Positions 1-9,218 of a stretch of 64,000 bases of DNA are shown in pieces. This DNA is from Pseudomonas sp. GOM7 (GTDB taxonomy: Bacteria; Pseudomonadota; Gammaproteobacteria; Pseudomonadales; Pseudomonadaceae), in contig NZ_CP113519.1 of the NCBI RefSeq assembly GCF_026723825.1, positions 1,798,001 through 1,862,000 of the forward strand. Reading direction: 5' to 3'. Numbering within the stretch: the first letter of the stretch is position 1; each line of letters begins with the position of its first letter. Both the position numbers and the translations under genes were made by a program. The notes below the pieces were generated by a model. It was not told the origin of the DNA. It did no database searches and was given only the letters and a program-made list of their open reading frames with translations.

Positions 1-1183
<1,183 letters not shown>

Positions 1184-3124
1184 ATGAACATCAAGCAGAA
1201 GCTGACCTGGGCATTTGCCGCTATCGCCTGCGTGCCCATCCTCCTGGTGGCCGCGGTGGTCATCTACAATCTGCGCGTGCAGGCACAGGCGGATTTTCTC
1301 GACGGCAGCAAGAGGGAGATTCGCCAGGTCGACAACGCCATGGCCATGTTCTTCAAGGGCGTCAGCGAGAACGTCGACTACATCGCCAGCCTGCCGCAGG
1401 TGGTGGCGGCACCGACCTTGAAGAACTACTCCTCGGCCGATGCGCCGAGCATGCCGCTGCCACAGACCAATCAGGACATGGAAAGCTTCTTCGATCGCTT
1501 CGCCAAGGCCCACCCGACCACGGCCTATCTGTCCTATGGCCGGGTCGATGGCGGCTATGCCATCTGGCCGAGTGACCCAGGCCTGAAGAGCTATGACCCG
1601 CGCGTGCGGCCCTGGTACAAGACCGCCATGGCCTCTCCTGGCAAGACGCTGCGCACCGCCGCCTACTACTGGGCGCCGGACGATGCGGTGCTGATCGGCA
1701 CCGTGCGCACCGTCAACGATGCCCAGGGCAACCTGGCCGGCGTGGTGGGGCTGGACGTGTCGCTCAAGCAGCTTACCGATCTGATCAAGCAGATCAAACT
1801 CGGTGAAACCGGCTACCTGATGCTGGTTGAGGACAGTGGCAACGTGCTGGTCGATCCACGCAATGCCGATAACAATTTCAAATCGCTCAACGATCTGGGC
1901 GGCGAGTATGCGCGCATGGCCGGCGCCGACGGGCTGCTGGAGGTGGAGCTCGACGGCACAAGCTACATGGCCAATATCTGGACGTCGCCGACCCTCGGCT
2001 GGCGCTTCATCGGCCTGATCGAACGCAGCGAGGTGATGGCCAAGGCCAACGCCCTGACCTGGCAGATCGGTGTCATCGTGCTGCTGCTGGCCGTGGTCTT
2101 CGCCGTGGTCGGCGCGGTGTTCGCCAAGCTCATCGTCACCCCGATCCGCAGCGTGGCAAACGGCCTGGAGAACATCGCCCAGGGCGAAGGCGATCTGACC
2201 CGTAGCCTGGCCGTACAGGGCAAGGACGAAACGGCGCTGCTGGCGCGCTGGTTCAACCAGTTCCTCGGCAGCATTCGACAATTGGTGCAGAACGTCATCG
2301 AGGCGTCTGCGGCACTGCGCCATACCTCCGAGGGTTCGACCCGTGTCGCCCATGACATGAACGATGTGGCCGAACGGCAGCGCGGTGCGGTGGAGATGGT
2401 TTCCACTGCCTTCAACGAGATGGTCGCCACGGCCAACGAAGTGGCGCGCTCGTGCAGCGAGGCGGCCAACTCCGCCGACAATGGCCAGCGCCAGGTGCAT
2501 GCCGGGCAGGCGCAGATCGAGGATGCCACCGACAGCGTCACGCGCCTGAGCGACAACCTCAAGCAATCGGCGCTGGCGCTGCAGGCGCTGGAGCAGGACA
2601 GCCAGAACATCAACGCCATTCTCGGCACCATTCGCTCCATCGCCGAGCAGACCAACCTGCTGGCGCTCAACGCCGCCATCGAGGCCGCCCGCGCCGGCGA
2701 CCAGGGCCGTGGTTTCGCCGTGGTGGCCGATGAGGTACGGGCTCTGGCTCAGCGCACGGCCGACTCCACCGGCGAGATCGACAGCCTGTTGGGCGGCCTG
2801 GCTCGGCGCACGCAAGAGGTGACCCGGCAGATGCAGAGCAGCCTGGAAATGTCCCAGGCCAGCGTCGAGCGCATCGGCATGGCCAGTCAGAGCTTCGAGC
2901 AGATTCGCGGCGCGGTGGATCACATTCGCGACCAGAACACCCAGATCGCCACGGCGGCCGAAGAGCAGCATCAGGTGGCCGAGGACATCAACCGCCACAT
3001 CGCCCAGATCCAGGAGGATGCGCTGCTGGTGGAAAACCTCGCGCAGTCGGCACACCGCGATTCGCAGGAGCTGGCGCAACTGTCCGAGCAGTTGCATGGC
3101 TTGGTGGGGCGCTTCCGCACCTAG
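1184..3124 (+). CDS. Methyl-accepting chemotaxis protein with dCache ligand domain
   Basis: Transmembrane chemoreceptor of 646 residues. A first membrane segment is at about residues 8-28, a periplasmic double-Cache domain at about 35-285, a second membrane segment at about 293-315, then HAMP, then the cytoplasmic signalling domain with the conserved hairpin tip around [20 protein letters not shown]. In the Cache domain Y137, R142, W144, Y145 and D191 are spaced almost as in the amino-acid-binding motif of PctA-type receptors, so the ligand could be an amino acid rather than an aromatic acid. It lies between pobA and pobR, which instead suggests chemotaxis to aromatic acids. The family is certain; the ligand is not. 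Confidence 0.9.
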   Translation: MNIKQKLTWAFAAIACVPILLVAAVVIYNLRVQAQADFLDGSKREIRQVDNAMAMFFKGVSENVDYIASLPQVVAAPTLKNYSSADAPSMPLPQTNQDMESFFDRFAKAHPTTAYLSYGRVDGGYAIWPSDPGLKSYDPRVRPWYKTAMASPGKTLRTAAYYWAPDDAVLIGTVRTVNDAQGNLAGVVGLDVSLKQLTDLIKQIKLGETGYLMLVEDSGNVLVDPRNADNNFKSLNDLGGEYARMAGADGLLEVELDGTSYMANIWTSPTLGWRFIGLIERSEVMAKANALTWQIGVIVLLLAVVFAVVGAVFAKLIVTPIRSVANGLENIAQGEGDLTRSLAVQGKDETALLARWFNQFLGSIRQLVQNVIEASAALRHTSEGSTRVAHDMNDVAERQRGAVEMVSTAFNEMVATANEVARSCSEAANSADNGQRQVHAGQAQIEDATDSVTRLSDNLKQSALALQALEQDSQNINAILGTIRSIAEQTNLLALNAAIEAARAGDQGRGFAVVADEVRALAQRTADSTGEIDSLLGGLARRTQEVTRQMQSSLEMSQASVERIGMASQSFEQIRGAVDHIRDQNTQIATAAEEQHQVAEDINRHIAQIQEDALLVENLAQSAHRDSQELAQLSEQLHGLVGRFRT

Positions 3125-3144
3125 AGCCTAACGCCAGACGCACC

Positions 3145-3162
3145 GCCGAACCCGGGTTCGGC
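3145..3162 (+). terminator. Possible terminator of the chemoreceptor gene
   Basis: An 18-bp perfect palindrome, GCCGAACCCGGGTTCGGC, lies 20 bases after the chemoreceptor stop. It is followed by a moderately T-rich stretch rather than a clean T run, so it is a weak terminator call. Confidence 0.45.
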
Positions 3163-3269
3163 GCTTGCCTTTGCGCTCCTGAGTGTGGCCAGAGTTGCAT
3201 TTTCCGCTGCAACTCTTTGGCGCTTGCAGGCATCATTGGCCGCGATACCTGCACGTTTCGAGGATTGCC

Positions 3270-4127
3270 ATGACCGGCCAGGTGCCCGTATTCAAACTCT
3301 ATGGCGAAGAGCGCGCCTGGCCGACGCCGGATCTGATCCATTGCGAGTCGATCGCCGAGCGTAGCCGCCTGCACGGCTGGGAGATCCGTGCCCATCTACA
3401 CAGCGATCTGCTGCAGGTGCTGTACATCCAGAGTGGCCATGCCGAGGTGGAAATCGACGGTCAGGTGCGGGTACTCGAGCAGGCGGCGGTGCAGGTGGTG
3501 CCGGCGCTGTGCGTGCATGCCTTTCGCTTTTCCGAGGACATCCAGGGCCATGTGCTGACCCTGGCACAGCCGTTGGTCGAACATATGGGGGAGGCTCTGG
3601 AGCGGCCGCCGCTGAGCCAGGCCGCCTGCTATCCGGCCGAGGGGCATGAAGGTCGCCTGGACGTGCTGTTCGCCACCCTGGCACAGGAGTACGGGCGACA
3701 CGAGACGGGGCGTGAGTTGATGCTGCAGTCTTTGATCAGCGCGCTACTGGTCTGGCTGGCGCGCCAGGCCCTGGCCGACGAGCGTGCCGAGGCCTTGCCG
3801 AGCGACCGCGGGCGCAATCACCTGCGGCGTTTCCAGGCCTTGGTGGAGCAGCACTACCGCGAACATCGCCCGCTGGACTGGTACGCCTCGCAACTGGGCC
3901 TTAGCGTGGCGCACCTCAACAGCCTGTGCCGGCGCCTGGCCGGGCAGTCGGGGCTGCAACTGCTGCACCAGCGCCTGCTGCTCGAAGCCAAGCGCAACCT
4001 GGTGTACACCTCGATGACCATTGCCCAGGTGGCCGACAGCCTGGGCTTTTCCGAGGCCGCGTATTTTTCGCGCTTCTTCCGCCGTGGTACGGGTTGCACA
4101 CCCAAGGACTTCCGGAGCCAGCGATGA
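3270..4127 (+). CDS. pobR: AraC-family activator of 4-hydroxybenzoate catabolism
   Basis: A 285-residue regulator with an N-terminal cupin-like sensing region (about residues 15-150) and a C-terminal AraC double helix-turn-helix (about 190-285), including the LGFSEAAYFSRFFRR signature. Length and sequence fit the AraC-type PobR of Pseudomonas, which activates pobA in response to 4-hydroxybenzoate. The start at 3270 has a GAGG ribosome site nearby; the in-frame upstream ATG at 3183 has no such signal. It overlaps pcaQ by 4 bases (ATGA), so both regulators are probably co-transcribed. The intervening chemoreceptor separates it from its presumed target pobA. Assignment as PobR rests on sequence type and context. 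Confidence 0.82.
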   Translation: MTGQVPVFKLYGEERAWPTPDLIHCESIAERSRLHGWEIRAHLHSDLLQVLYIQSGHAEVEIDGQVRVLEQAAVQVVPALCVHAFRFSEDIQGHVLTLAQPLVEHMGEALERPPLSQAACYPAEGHEGRLDVLFATLAQEYGRHETGRELMLQSLISALLVWLARQALADERAEALPSDRGRNHLRRFQALVEQHYREHRPLDWYASQLGLSVAHLNSLCRRLAGQSGLQLLHQRLLLEAKRNLVYTSMTIAQVADSLGFSEAAYFSRFFRRGTGCTPKDFRSQR

Positions 4128-5053
4128 ACTTCGACACCCGTATCAAGTTTCGCCATCTGCTGAGCTTTCTCGAGATCGCCCGCCAGCGCAGCTTCGCCAA
4201 GGCCGCCGATGCGTTGGCCGTGAGCCAGCCGGCAATCTCCAAGACGCTCAAGGAGCTGGAAGACATCCTCGACGCCAGCCTGTTCGAGCGCGGCCGCCAG
4301 GGTGTGACCCTGACCAGTGCCGGGATCGCCTTCATGCGTTATGCCGGGCCCTGCGTGCAGGCTCTGCGCGACGGGGTGAGCAGCTTGCGCGCTGGCGAGC
4401 ACGAGGCCGGGCAGGTGCGTGTCGGTGTGCTGTCAACGGTGGAGAGCCTGCTGATGCCCGAGGTGGTGCGGCGCCTGCACGCAGGCCATGAGGCCCTGGT
4501 GGTCAGCGTCGCCACCGGGCCTGGGGCCTACCTGCTCGGGCAGTTGCGCGTCGGTGAGCTGGATCTGGTGATCGGCCGCATGACCGACAGCCCGGATATC
4601 CAGGGGCTGACCTTCGAGCACCTGTATAGCGAGTCCCTGACCCTGGTGGTGCGCCCCGGCCATCCGCTGCTGGCTATTGGCGAGACGCTGGCGCACCTCG
4701 GGGATTACCCCCTGGTTTTGCCGACGCAGGGCACCACCATCCGCAAGCATGCCGATAGCCTGTTCGTGCAGTGTGGCGTGAGTCCTTCGCGGCAGCGCCT
4801 GGAAACCCTGTCGCCAGCGCTGAGCCGACGCTACGTGCTGTGCAGCGATGCGTTGTGGGTGGCGCCGCAGGACGCGGTGCGCCTGGACGTGCAGCGTGGT
4901 GAACTGGCCGAGCTGCACCTGCCGGTGCGCGAGCCGGGTGGTTCGGTGGGCATCTGCCGTAACGGGGCACTGGGGCTGTCATTGGCTGCCGAGCGCTTCT
5001 GCGATGTGTTGCGCGAGGTGGCGCAGGCCTATCGGGAGGGGGATTTTCCATAA
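4124..5053 (+). CDS. pcaQ: LysR-family activator of protocatechuate genes
   Basis: A 309-residue LysR regulator. It has an N-terminal winged helix-turn-helix (residues 10-65: LLSFLEIARQRSFAKAADAL then SQPAISKTLKELE) and a C-terminal substrate-binding fold. PcaQ activates pcaHG in response to beta-carboxymuconate or related intermediates. It lies directly upstream of pcaH, overlaps pobR by 4 bases, and its stop codon (TAA at 5051-5053) falls inside a palindrome matching the PcaQ box, which supports the assignment. The order pcaQ-pcaH-pcaG-pcaR is the usual Pseudomonas arrangement. Confidence 0.9.
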   Translation: MNFDTRIKFRHLLSFLEIARQRSFAKAADALAVSQPAISKTLKELEDILDASLFERGRQGVTLTSAGIAFMRYAGPCVQALRDGVSSLRAGEHEAGQVRVGVLSTVESLLMPEVVRRLHAGHEALVVSVATGPGAYLLGQLRVGELDLVIGRMTDSPDIQGLTFEHLYSESLTLVVRPGHPLLAIGETLAHLGDYPLVLPTQGTTIRKHADSLFVQCGVSPSRQRLETLSPALSRRYVLCSDALWVAPQDAVRLDVQRGELAELHLPVREPGGSVGICRNGALGLSLAAERFCDVLREVAQAYREGDFP

Positions 5054-5066
5054 CCTTTTGGTTATG
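5049..5066 (+). promoter_or_regulatory. PcaQ operator upstream of pcaH
   Basis: CATAACC-TTTT-GGTTATG is a perfect 7+4+7 inverted repeat. It matches the ATAACC-N4-GGTTA(A) PcaQ box established for rhizobial PcaQ. It sits about 80 bases before the pcaH start and includes the pcaQ stop codon. Confidence 0.82.
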
Positions 5067-5147
5067 AATTGGCGGCTTCTTTTCAATGTTCGTGGTGCGC
5101 GTTGTGCCAGACACTGTGGCGACAACAACCCATAACAGGAGCGCGCC

Positions 5148-5867
5148 ATGCCTGCCGAGGACAATCGCCGTTTCGTCATTCGCGACCGTAACTGGCACCC
5201 CAAAGCCTTCACCCCGGACTACAAGACCTCCATTGCCCGCTCGCCGCGCCAGGCGCTGGTGAGCATCCCGCAGTCGATATCCGAAACCAGCGGCCCGGAT
5301 TTCTCGCTCCTGAAGTTCGCCGAGCACGACAACGACCTGCTGCTCAACTTCAACAACGGTGGCCTGCCCATCGGCGAGCGCATCATCGTTTCCGGCCGAG
5401 TGATGGATCAGTACGGCAAACCGATCGCCCATACCCTGGTGGAAATGTGGCAAGCCAATGCCGGTGGTCGCTACCGGCACAAGAACGACCGTTACCTGGC
5501 ACCGCTCGACCCCAACTTCGGTGGCGTTGGCCGTGCCCTGACCGACAGTGAAGGGCGCTACAGCTTCCGCACCATCAAGCCCGGCCCCTATCCGTGGCGC
5601 AATGGCCCCAACGACTGGCGCCCGGCGCACATCCACTTCTCCATCAGCGGCCCGTCGATCGCCACGCGGCTGATCACCCAACTGTACTTCGAGGGCGATC
5701 CGCTGATTCCGCTGTGCCCCATCGTCAAGTCCATCGCCAACCCGGACGCGGTGCAGACACTGATCGCCAAGCTGGACATGGGCACCGCCAATCCGATGGA
5801 TTGCCTGGCCTATCGCTTCGACATCGTGCTGCGTGGGCAGCGGAAGACCCATTTCGAAAACAACTGA
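5148..5867 (+). CDS. pcaH: Protocatechuate 3,4-dioxygenase beta subunit
   Basis: Catalytic subunit of the intradiol dioxygenase that cleaves protocatechuate to beta-carboxy-cis,cis-muconate using non-haem Fe(III). The 239-residue length is normal. The characteristic segments [20 protein letters not shown] and, further on, [20 protein letters not shown] carry the conserved iron-ligand tyrosine and histidine region. The start is preceded by AGGAG. It is transcribed with pcaG but is separated from it by an unusual 169 bases containing a repeat element; the two genes are normally adjacent. Confidence 0.97.
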   Translation: MPAEDNRRFVIRDRNWHPKAFTPDYKTSIARSPRQALVSIPQSISETSGPDFSLLKFAEHDNDLLLNFNNGGLPIGERIIVSGRVMDQYGKPIAHTLVEMWQANAGGRYRHKNDRYLAPLDPNFGGVGRALTDSEGRYSFRTIKPGPYPWRNGPNDWRPAHIHFSISGPSIATRLITQLYFEGDPLIPLCPIVKSIANPDAVQTLIAKLDMGTANPMDCLAYRFDIVLRGQRKTHFENN

Positions 5868-5877
5868 TGAGCCGCCC

Positions 5878-6024
5878 AGGATCTGCTGCGCGTCGGCCAG
5901 ACGGCGTTAAAAACGGCTTCGGAATGCTCATTTACTACTCGTAAACTCGAGTGCGAGCCCAGTCCGTTCCTCAGCCCTTTTTGCCTTGTCTGGCTCTAGC
6001 TCGCGAGATCCTGAGCAGGCTCAT
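5878..6024 (+). repeat. Dispersed ~150-bp intergenic repeat, copy A (between pcaH and pcaG)
   Basis: This segment matches the reverse complement of 7806-7972 closely, sharing blocks such as CTGCTGCGCGTCGGCCA, CGTAAACTCGAGTGCGAGCC and CTAGCTCGCGAGA. A more diverged copy lies at 34905-35055, sharing the ATGCTCATTTAC and GTAAACT core. No protein is encoded. It looks like a non-autonomous mobile repeat inserted inside an operon. Confidence 0.8.
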
Positions 6025-6036
6025 AGGAGGATGACC

Positions 6037-6645
6037 ATGCCTGTTGAATTGCTGCCGGAAACCCCTTCGCAAACTGCCGGCCCCTACGTGCATATCGGCC
6101 TGGCCCTGGCCGCCGCCGGCAACCCGACCCGCGAGCAGGAAATCTGGAACCAGATGGCCAGGCCCGACGCGCCGGGCGAACATATCGTGCTGCTCGGTCA
6201 CGTCTACGATGGCAACGGCCATCTGGTGCGCGATGCCTTTCTCGAACTGTGGCAGGCCGACCATCAGGGCCAGTACGACGAGGATTACGACCCGTCCAAA
6301 GCGTTCAACGGTTTCGGCCGCACCGCCACCACCTTCGATGCCGGTAGCGAATGGTTCGCCTACACGGTCAAGCCGGGCGTGGTACAGAACGCCGCCGGCG
6401 TGCCGATGGCGCCGCACATCAACGTCGCGCTGTTCGCCCGTGGCATCAACATTCACCTCGCCACCCGCCTGTATTTCGAGGACGAAGCCGAGGCCAACGC
6501 CAAGGATCCGGTGCTCAACCTGATCGAGCAGCCCGAGCGCCGCGAGACGCTGATCGCCAGGCGCTGCGAAGTGGACGGCAAGCCGGCCTATCGCTTCGAT
6601 ATCCGCATCCAGGGGGAGGGCGAGACGGTCTTCTTCGACTTCTGA
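6037..6645 (+). CDS. pcaG: Protocatechuate 3,4-dioxygenase alpha subunit
   Basis: Structural partner of PcaH in the alpha-beta heteromultimer; it contributes part of the active site but lacks the iron ligands. The 202-residue protein begins MPVELLPETPSQTAGPYVHI, the usual PcaG start. I chose ATG 6037 over 6031 because the AGGAGG at 6025-6030 directly abuts 6031 but lies 6 bases from 6037. The upstream spacer holds a dispersed repeat, so coupling to pcaH may be weaker than usual. pcaR follows. Confidence 0.96.
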   Translation: MPVELLPETPSQTAGPYVHIGLALAAAGNPTREQEIWNQMARPDAPGEHIVLLGHVYDGNGHLVRDAFLELWQADHQGQYDEDYDPSKAFNGFGRTATTFDAGSEWFAYTVKPGVVQNAAGVPMAPHINVALFARGINIHLATRLYFEDEAEANAKDPVLNLIEQPERRETLIARRCEVDGKPAYRFDIRIQGEGETVFFDF

Positions 6646-6771
6646 GTCGTGCGCCGGTGCGTGCTTCTGCGAGGTACGCGCCGGCCTCTGGACGAGAGGG
6701 GGCGCCTGGCAGCAGGCGCATCCGGCGGCGATCTGCTGCTTCTGGCAAGGCTTTACGATTACCGCACCCTA

Positions 6772-6785
6772 GTTCGATAATCGCC
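6772..6785 (+). promoter_or_regulatory. PcaR-type operator before pcaR
   Basis: GTTCGATAATCGCC matches the GTTCGATAATCGCAC site known for PcaR at the P. putida pcaIJ promoter except at the 3' end. It lies 31 bases before the pcaR start codon, a placement expected for autoregulation. Confidence 0.7.
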
Positions 6786-6815
6786 AAGCGCTGTCCATCC
6801 AGACTCGGAGGCCCC

Positions 6816-7661
6816 ATGAGCGAAAATCGTCCCCCCCTTGCCAGCCTGGCGCCGCCACCCTACGTGTCGCCGGCCAAGCGCATCGAAGAGTTCGCCGGTG
6901 ACCCCAACTTCATGACCTCCCTGGCCCGTGGCCTGGCGGTGATCAATGCCTTCCAGGAACGCAAGCGCCACCTGACCATCGCGCAGATCAGCCACCGCAC
7001 CGAGATACCGCGTGCCGCCGTGCGCCGCTGCCTCTATACGCTGATGAAACTGGGCTACGTGACCACTGATGGACGCACCTACTCGCTGCTGCCCAAGGTA
7101 CTCACCCTGGGTCATGCCTACCTGTCGTCGACGCCACTGGCAGTGTCCGCACAGCCCTATCTCGACCGTCTCAGCGAGCAACTGCACGAGGCCTGCAACC
7201 TGGCCACGCTGGAAGGCGAGCAGGTGCTGTACTTGGCACGCTCGGCGATCCCGCAGCGGCTGATCTCGGTGGATCTGAGCGTCGGCAGCCGCCTGCCGGC
7301 CTACTGCACGTCCATGGGGCGCATCCTCCTGGCGGCGCTGGATGATGACCAGCTACAGGACTACCTGGCTCACGCCGAGCTGCTGCCCAAGACCAGTCGC
7401 ACCTTGCACACTCCCGAGGCCCTGTGGGAGTGCCTGCAGCGTGTGCGCCAGCAGGGCTGGTGCATCGTCGACCAGGAACTGGAGCAGGGTCTGCGCTCGT
7501 TGGCCGTGCCGGTGTACGACTCTGCCGGTCATGTGCTGGCCGCCATGAATATCAGCACTCACGCCAGCCGTGTACCGGTCGCCGAGCTGGAAAAGCGCTT
7601 CCTGCCGCTGATGCTCAGTGCCAGCCGTGAACTGAGCGGGCAGCTCTTTCGTCCCGCCTGA
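6816..7661 (+). CDS. pcaR: IclR-family beta-ketoadipate regulator
   Basis: Activator of the pca genes that responds to beta-ketoadipate. The 281-residue protein has a short proline-rich N-terminus, an IclR winged helix-turn-helix at about residues 30-95 (LTIAQISHRTEIPRAAVRRC) and the IclR effector-binding domain to the end, including the YCTSMGRILLAA segment. It is very close to PcaR of other pseudomonads. The start ATG follows a GGAG. PcaR-type boxes lie just upstream (6772), downstream (7675) and before pcaI (17318), so autoregulation and control of pcaIJ are both readable. Confidence 0.95.
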   Translation: MSENRPPLASLAPPPYVSPAKRIEEFAGDPNFMTSLARGLAVINAFQERKRHLTIAQISHRTEIPRAAVRRCLYTLMKLGYVTTDGRTYSLLPKVLTLGHAYLSSTPLAVSAQPYLDRLSEQLHEACNLATLEGEQVLYLARSAIPQRLISVDLSVGSRLPAYCTSMGRILLAALDDDQLQDYLAHAELLPKTSRTLHTPEALWECLQRVRQQGWCIVDQELEQGLRSLAVPVYDSAGHVLAAMNISTHASRVPVAELEKRFLPLMLSASRELSGQLFRPA

Positions 7662-7674
7662 TTCGGCAAAACGG

Positions 7675-7688
7675 GGCGATTATCGAAC
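7675..7688 (-). promoter_or_regulatory. Additional PcaR-type site between pcaR and benR
   Basis: GGCGATTATCGAAC is the exact reverse complement of the box before pcaR. It sits 14 bases after the pcaR stop and about 350 bases before benR, where no PcaR-regulated promoter is obvious. Confidence 0.55.
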
Positions 7689-7805
7689 GCCGTGATATTC
7701 GCTGAAGGCCCGATTGCCTAAGCTGGGCAGGCCATCGTTCTGCCAATGTTGCAATCGGTTACGCCTGACTGCTGGGCAGAACGAACAGCAAGCCTGTATC
7801 TATGG

Positions 7806-7972
7806 CATGAGAGTCTGTTCAAAGTCTCGCGAGCTAGAGCCAAACAAGGCGAAAAGACCTGAGGAACGGATTGGGCTCGCACTCGAGTTTACGAGTGGTA
7901 AATGAGCATCCGAAGGGCTTTTCAACGCCGTTTGGCCGACGCGCAGCAGGCTTTGAATAGGCTCTGAGCGAG
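7806..7972 (-). repeat. Dispersed ~150-bp intergenic repeat, copy B (inverted)
   Basis: This is the opposite-orientation copy of 5878-6024. Matching blocks include TCTCGCGAGCTAGAGCC, GGCTCGCACTCGAGTTTACG and GGCCGACGCGCAGCAG. It fills most of the 374-base gap between pcaR and benR. Together with copy A it forms an inverted pair around pcaG-pcaR. Confidence 0.8.
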
Positions 7973-8035
7973 GAGGGCAGCCTTGGCCCGTCAGCACTCG
8001 CCATCTTTATAACAATGATAAGAGTGCCGTGAGTT

Positions 8036-8992
8036 ATGGACTGTCATCTGCTCAATGAGAAGAGTCGGCTGTTTGCCAATGCCGATCCTTATGCGGTGTC
8101 CGACTACGTCAACCAGCATGTCGGCGCGCATTGCATCCGCCTGCCCAGCAGCGGCCGTCCGGCGGCCAGCCTGAGCCATCGCAGCTTCGGCAGCCTCGAC
8201 CTGTGCCGCATCAGCTATGGCGGCAGCGTGCGGGTCACCTCGCCGGCGCTGGAAACCATCTACCACCTTCAGGTGCTGTTGCAGGGCCATTGCCTGTGGC
8301 GCGGCCATGGCCAGGAGCACTACTTCACCCCCGGCGAGCTGCTGTTGATCAACCCGGACGATCCGGTCGACCTGACCTATTCCGACGACTGCGAGAAGTT
8401 CATCGTCAAGCTGCCGGCCCATCTGATCGAGCGGGCCTGCGTCGACAACCACTGGCAGCGCCCTGGCGATGGCGTGCGCTTCGCCTCGCGTCACCAGTTG
8501 CAGCAACTCGAGGGTTTCGCCAACCTGCTCGGCCTGGTCTGCGCCGAAGCCGAGAGCGCGCAGTCGCTGCCCTCGGTGCAGGAGCACTACACGCGCATCA
8601 TCGCCAGCAAGCTGCTGGGGCTGCTCGGCAATAACGTGCAGCGCCAGGAGCTGTCGCAGAGCAGCCCGTCGTTCGAGCGCCTGGTGCAGTTCATCGAGGA
8701 CAACCTCAAACAGGACATCAGCGTCGAGCAACTGGCCCAGCTCGCGCACATGAGCCCGCGTTCGCTCTATGCCCTGTTCGACAAGCACCTGCAGACCACG
8801 CCCAAGCACTACATCCGCCAGCGCAAGCTGGAGCGTGTGCATGCCTGCCTGAAGGACCCGACGGCCAAGGTGCGCAACGTCACCGAGGTGGCGCTGGACT
8901 ACGGCTTCCTGCACCTGGGGCGCTTCTCCGAGAGCTACAAGAGCGCCTTCGGTGAATTGCCATCGGATACCCTGCGGCGGCGCGAGGGGTAG
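8036..8992 (+). CDS. benR: AraC/XylS-family activator of the benzoate operon
   Basis: Activator of benABCD that responds to benzoate. The 318-residue protein has an N-terminal AraC-binding-like cupin domain (residues about 20-190, including GELLLINPDDPVDLTYSDDC) and a C-terminal double helix-turn-helix (about 215-315, with MSPRSLYALFDKHLQTTPKH). Length and both domains match BenR/XylS. It lies directly upstream of benA, whose promoter carries two TGCA-N6-GGNTA repeats, the known XylS/BenR site. A REP sequence and a strong hairpin follow its stop. Confidence 0.93.
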   Translation: MDCHLLNEKSRLFANADPYAVSDYVNQHVGAHCIRLPSSGRPAASLSHRSFGSLDLCRISYGGSVRVTSPALETIYHLQVLLQGHCLWRGHGQEHYFTPGELLLINPDDPVDLTYSDDCEKFIVKLPAHLIERACVDNHWQRPGDGVRFASRHQLQQLEGFANLLGLVCAEAESAQSLPSVQEHYTRIIASKLLGLLGNNVQRQELSQSSPSFERLVQFIEDNLKQDISVEQLAQLAHMSPRSLYALFDKHLQTTPKHYIRQRKLERVHACLKDPTAKVRNVTEVALDYGFLHLGRFSESYKSAFGELPSDTLRRREG

Positions 8993-8993
8993 G

Positions 8994-9015
8994 CCCCGGA
9001 TTGCATCCGGGCTAC
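8994..9015. repeat. Single REP palindrome
   Basis: CCCCGGATTGCATCCGGGCTAC lies directly after benR. The same sequence occurs as inverted pairs at 12178-12237 and 31873-31930, which identifies a REP family. Confidence 0.85.
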
Positions 9016-9059
9016 GGGGGTAGGTGTTTGCGGATGGTCCCTCTCCCGCCCTTCGGGCA

Positions 9060-9083
9060 CCCTCTCCCGCAAGCGGGAGAGGG
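9060..9083 (+). terminator. Strong hairpin after benR
   Basis: CCCTCTCCCGC at 9060-9070, a two-base spacer and GCGGGAGAGGG at 9073-9083 form an 11-bp stem. It has no T tail. Related CTCTCCC/GGGAGAG palindromes occur at about 20366-20392 and inside the gene at 31107, so it may be a repeat family member rather than a dedicated terminator. Confidence 0.5.
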
Positions 9084-9119
9084 TCATCAGAAGGCCGCAT
9101 AGCGGCCGTTTATTGGTGC

Positions 9120-9155
9120 TGCAGAAAACGGATAAAGACCTGCAAGAACTGGATA
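9120..9155 (+). promoter_or_regulatory. BenR/XylS operator tandem at the benA promoter
   Basis: TGCA-GAAAAC-GGATA (9120-9134) and TGCA-AGAACT-GGATA (9141-9155) both fit the XylS/BenR half-site TGCA-N6-GGNTA exactly and are 21 bp apart, as in the TOL Pm promoter. A TAGCCT -10-like element lies at about 9177-9182, and benA starts at 9219. Confidence 0.85.
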
Positions 9156-9218
9156 TTGGCCCCGGCAGCGAGCCCCTAGCCTTGGAACCGTTGAAACAAT
9201 AACAACGGAGCCATGGCC

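Noticed and set aside
6351..6815. Longer start for PcaR running back through pcaG
   Set aside because: It reads pcaG out of frame; the ATG at 6816 matches PcaR proteins and follows a GGAG.
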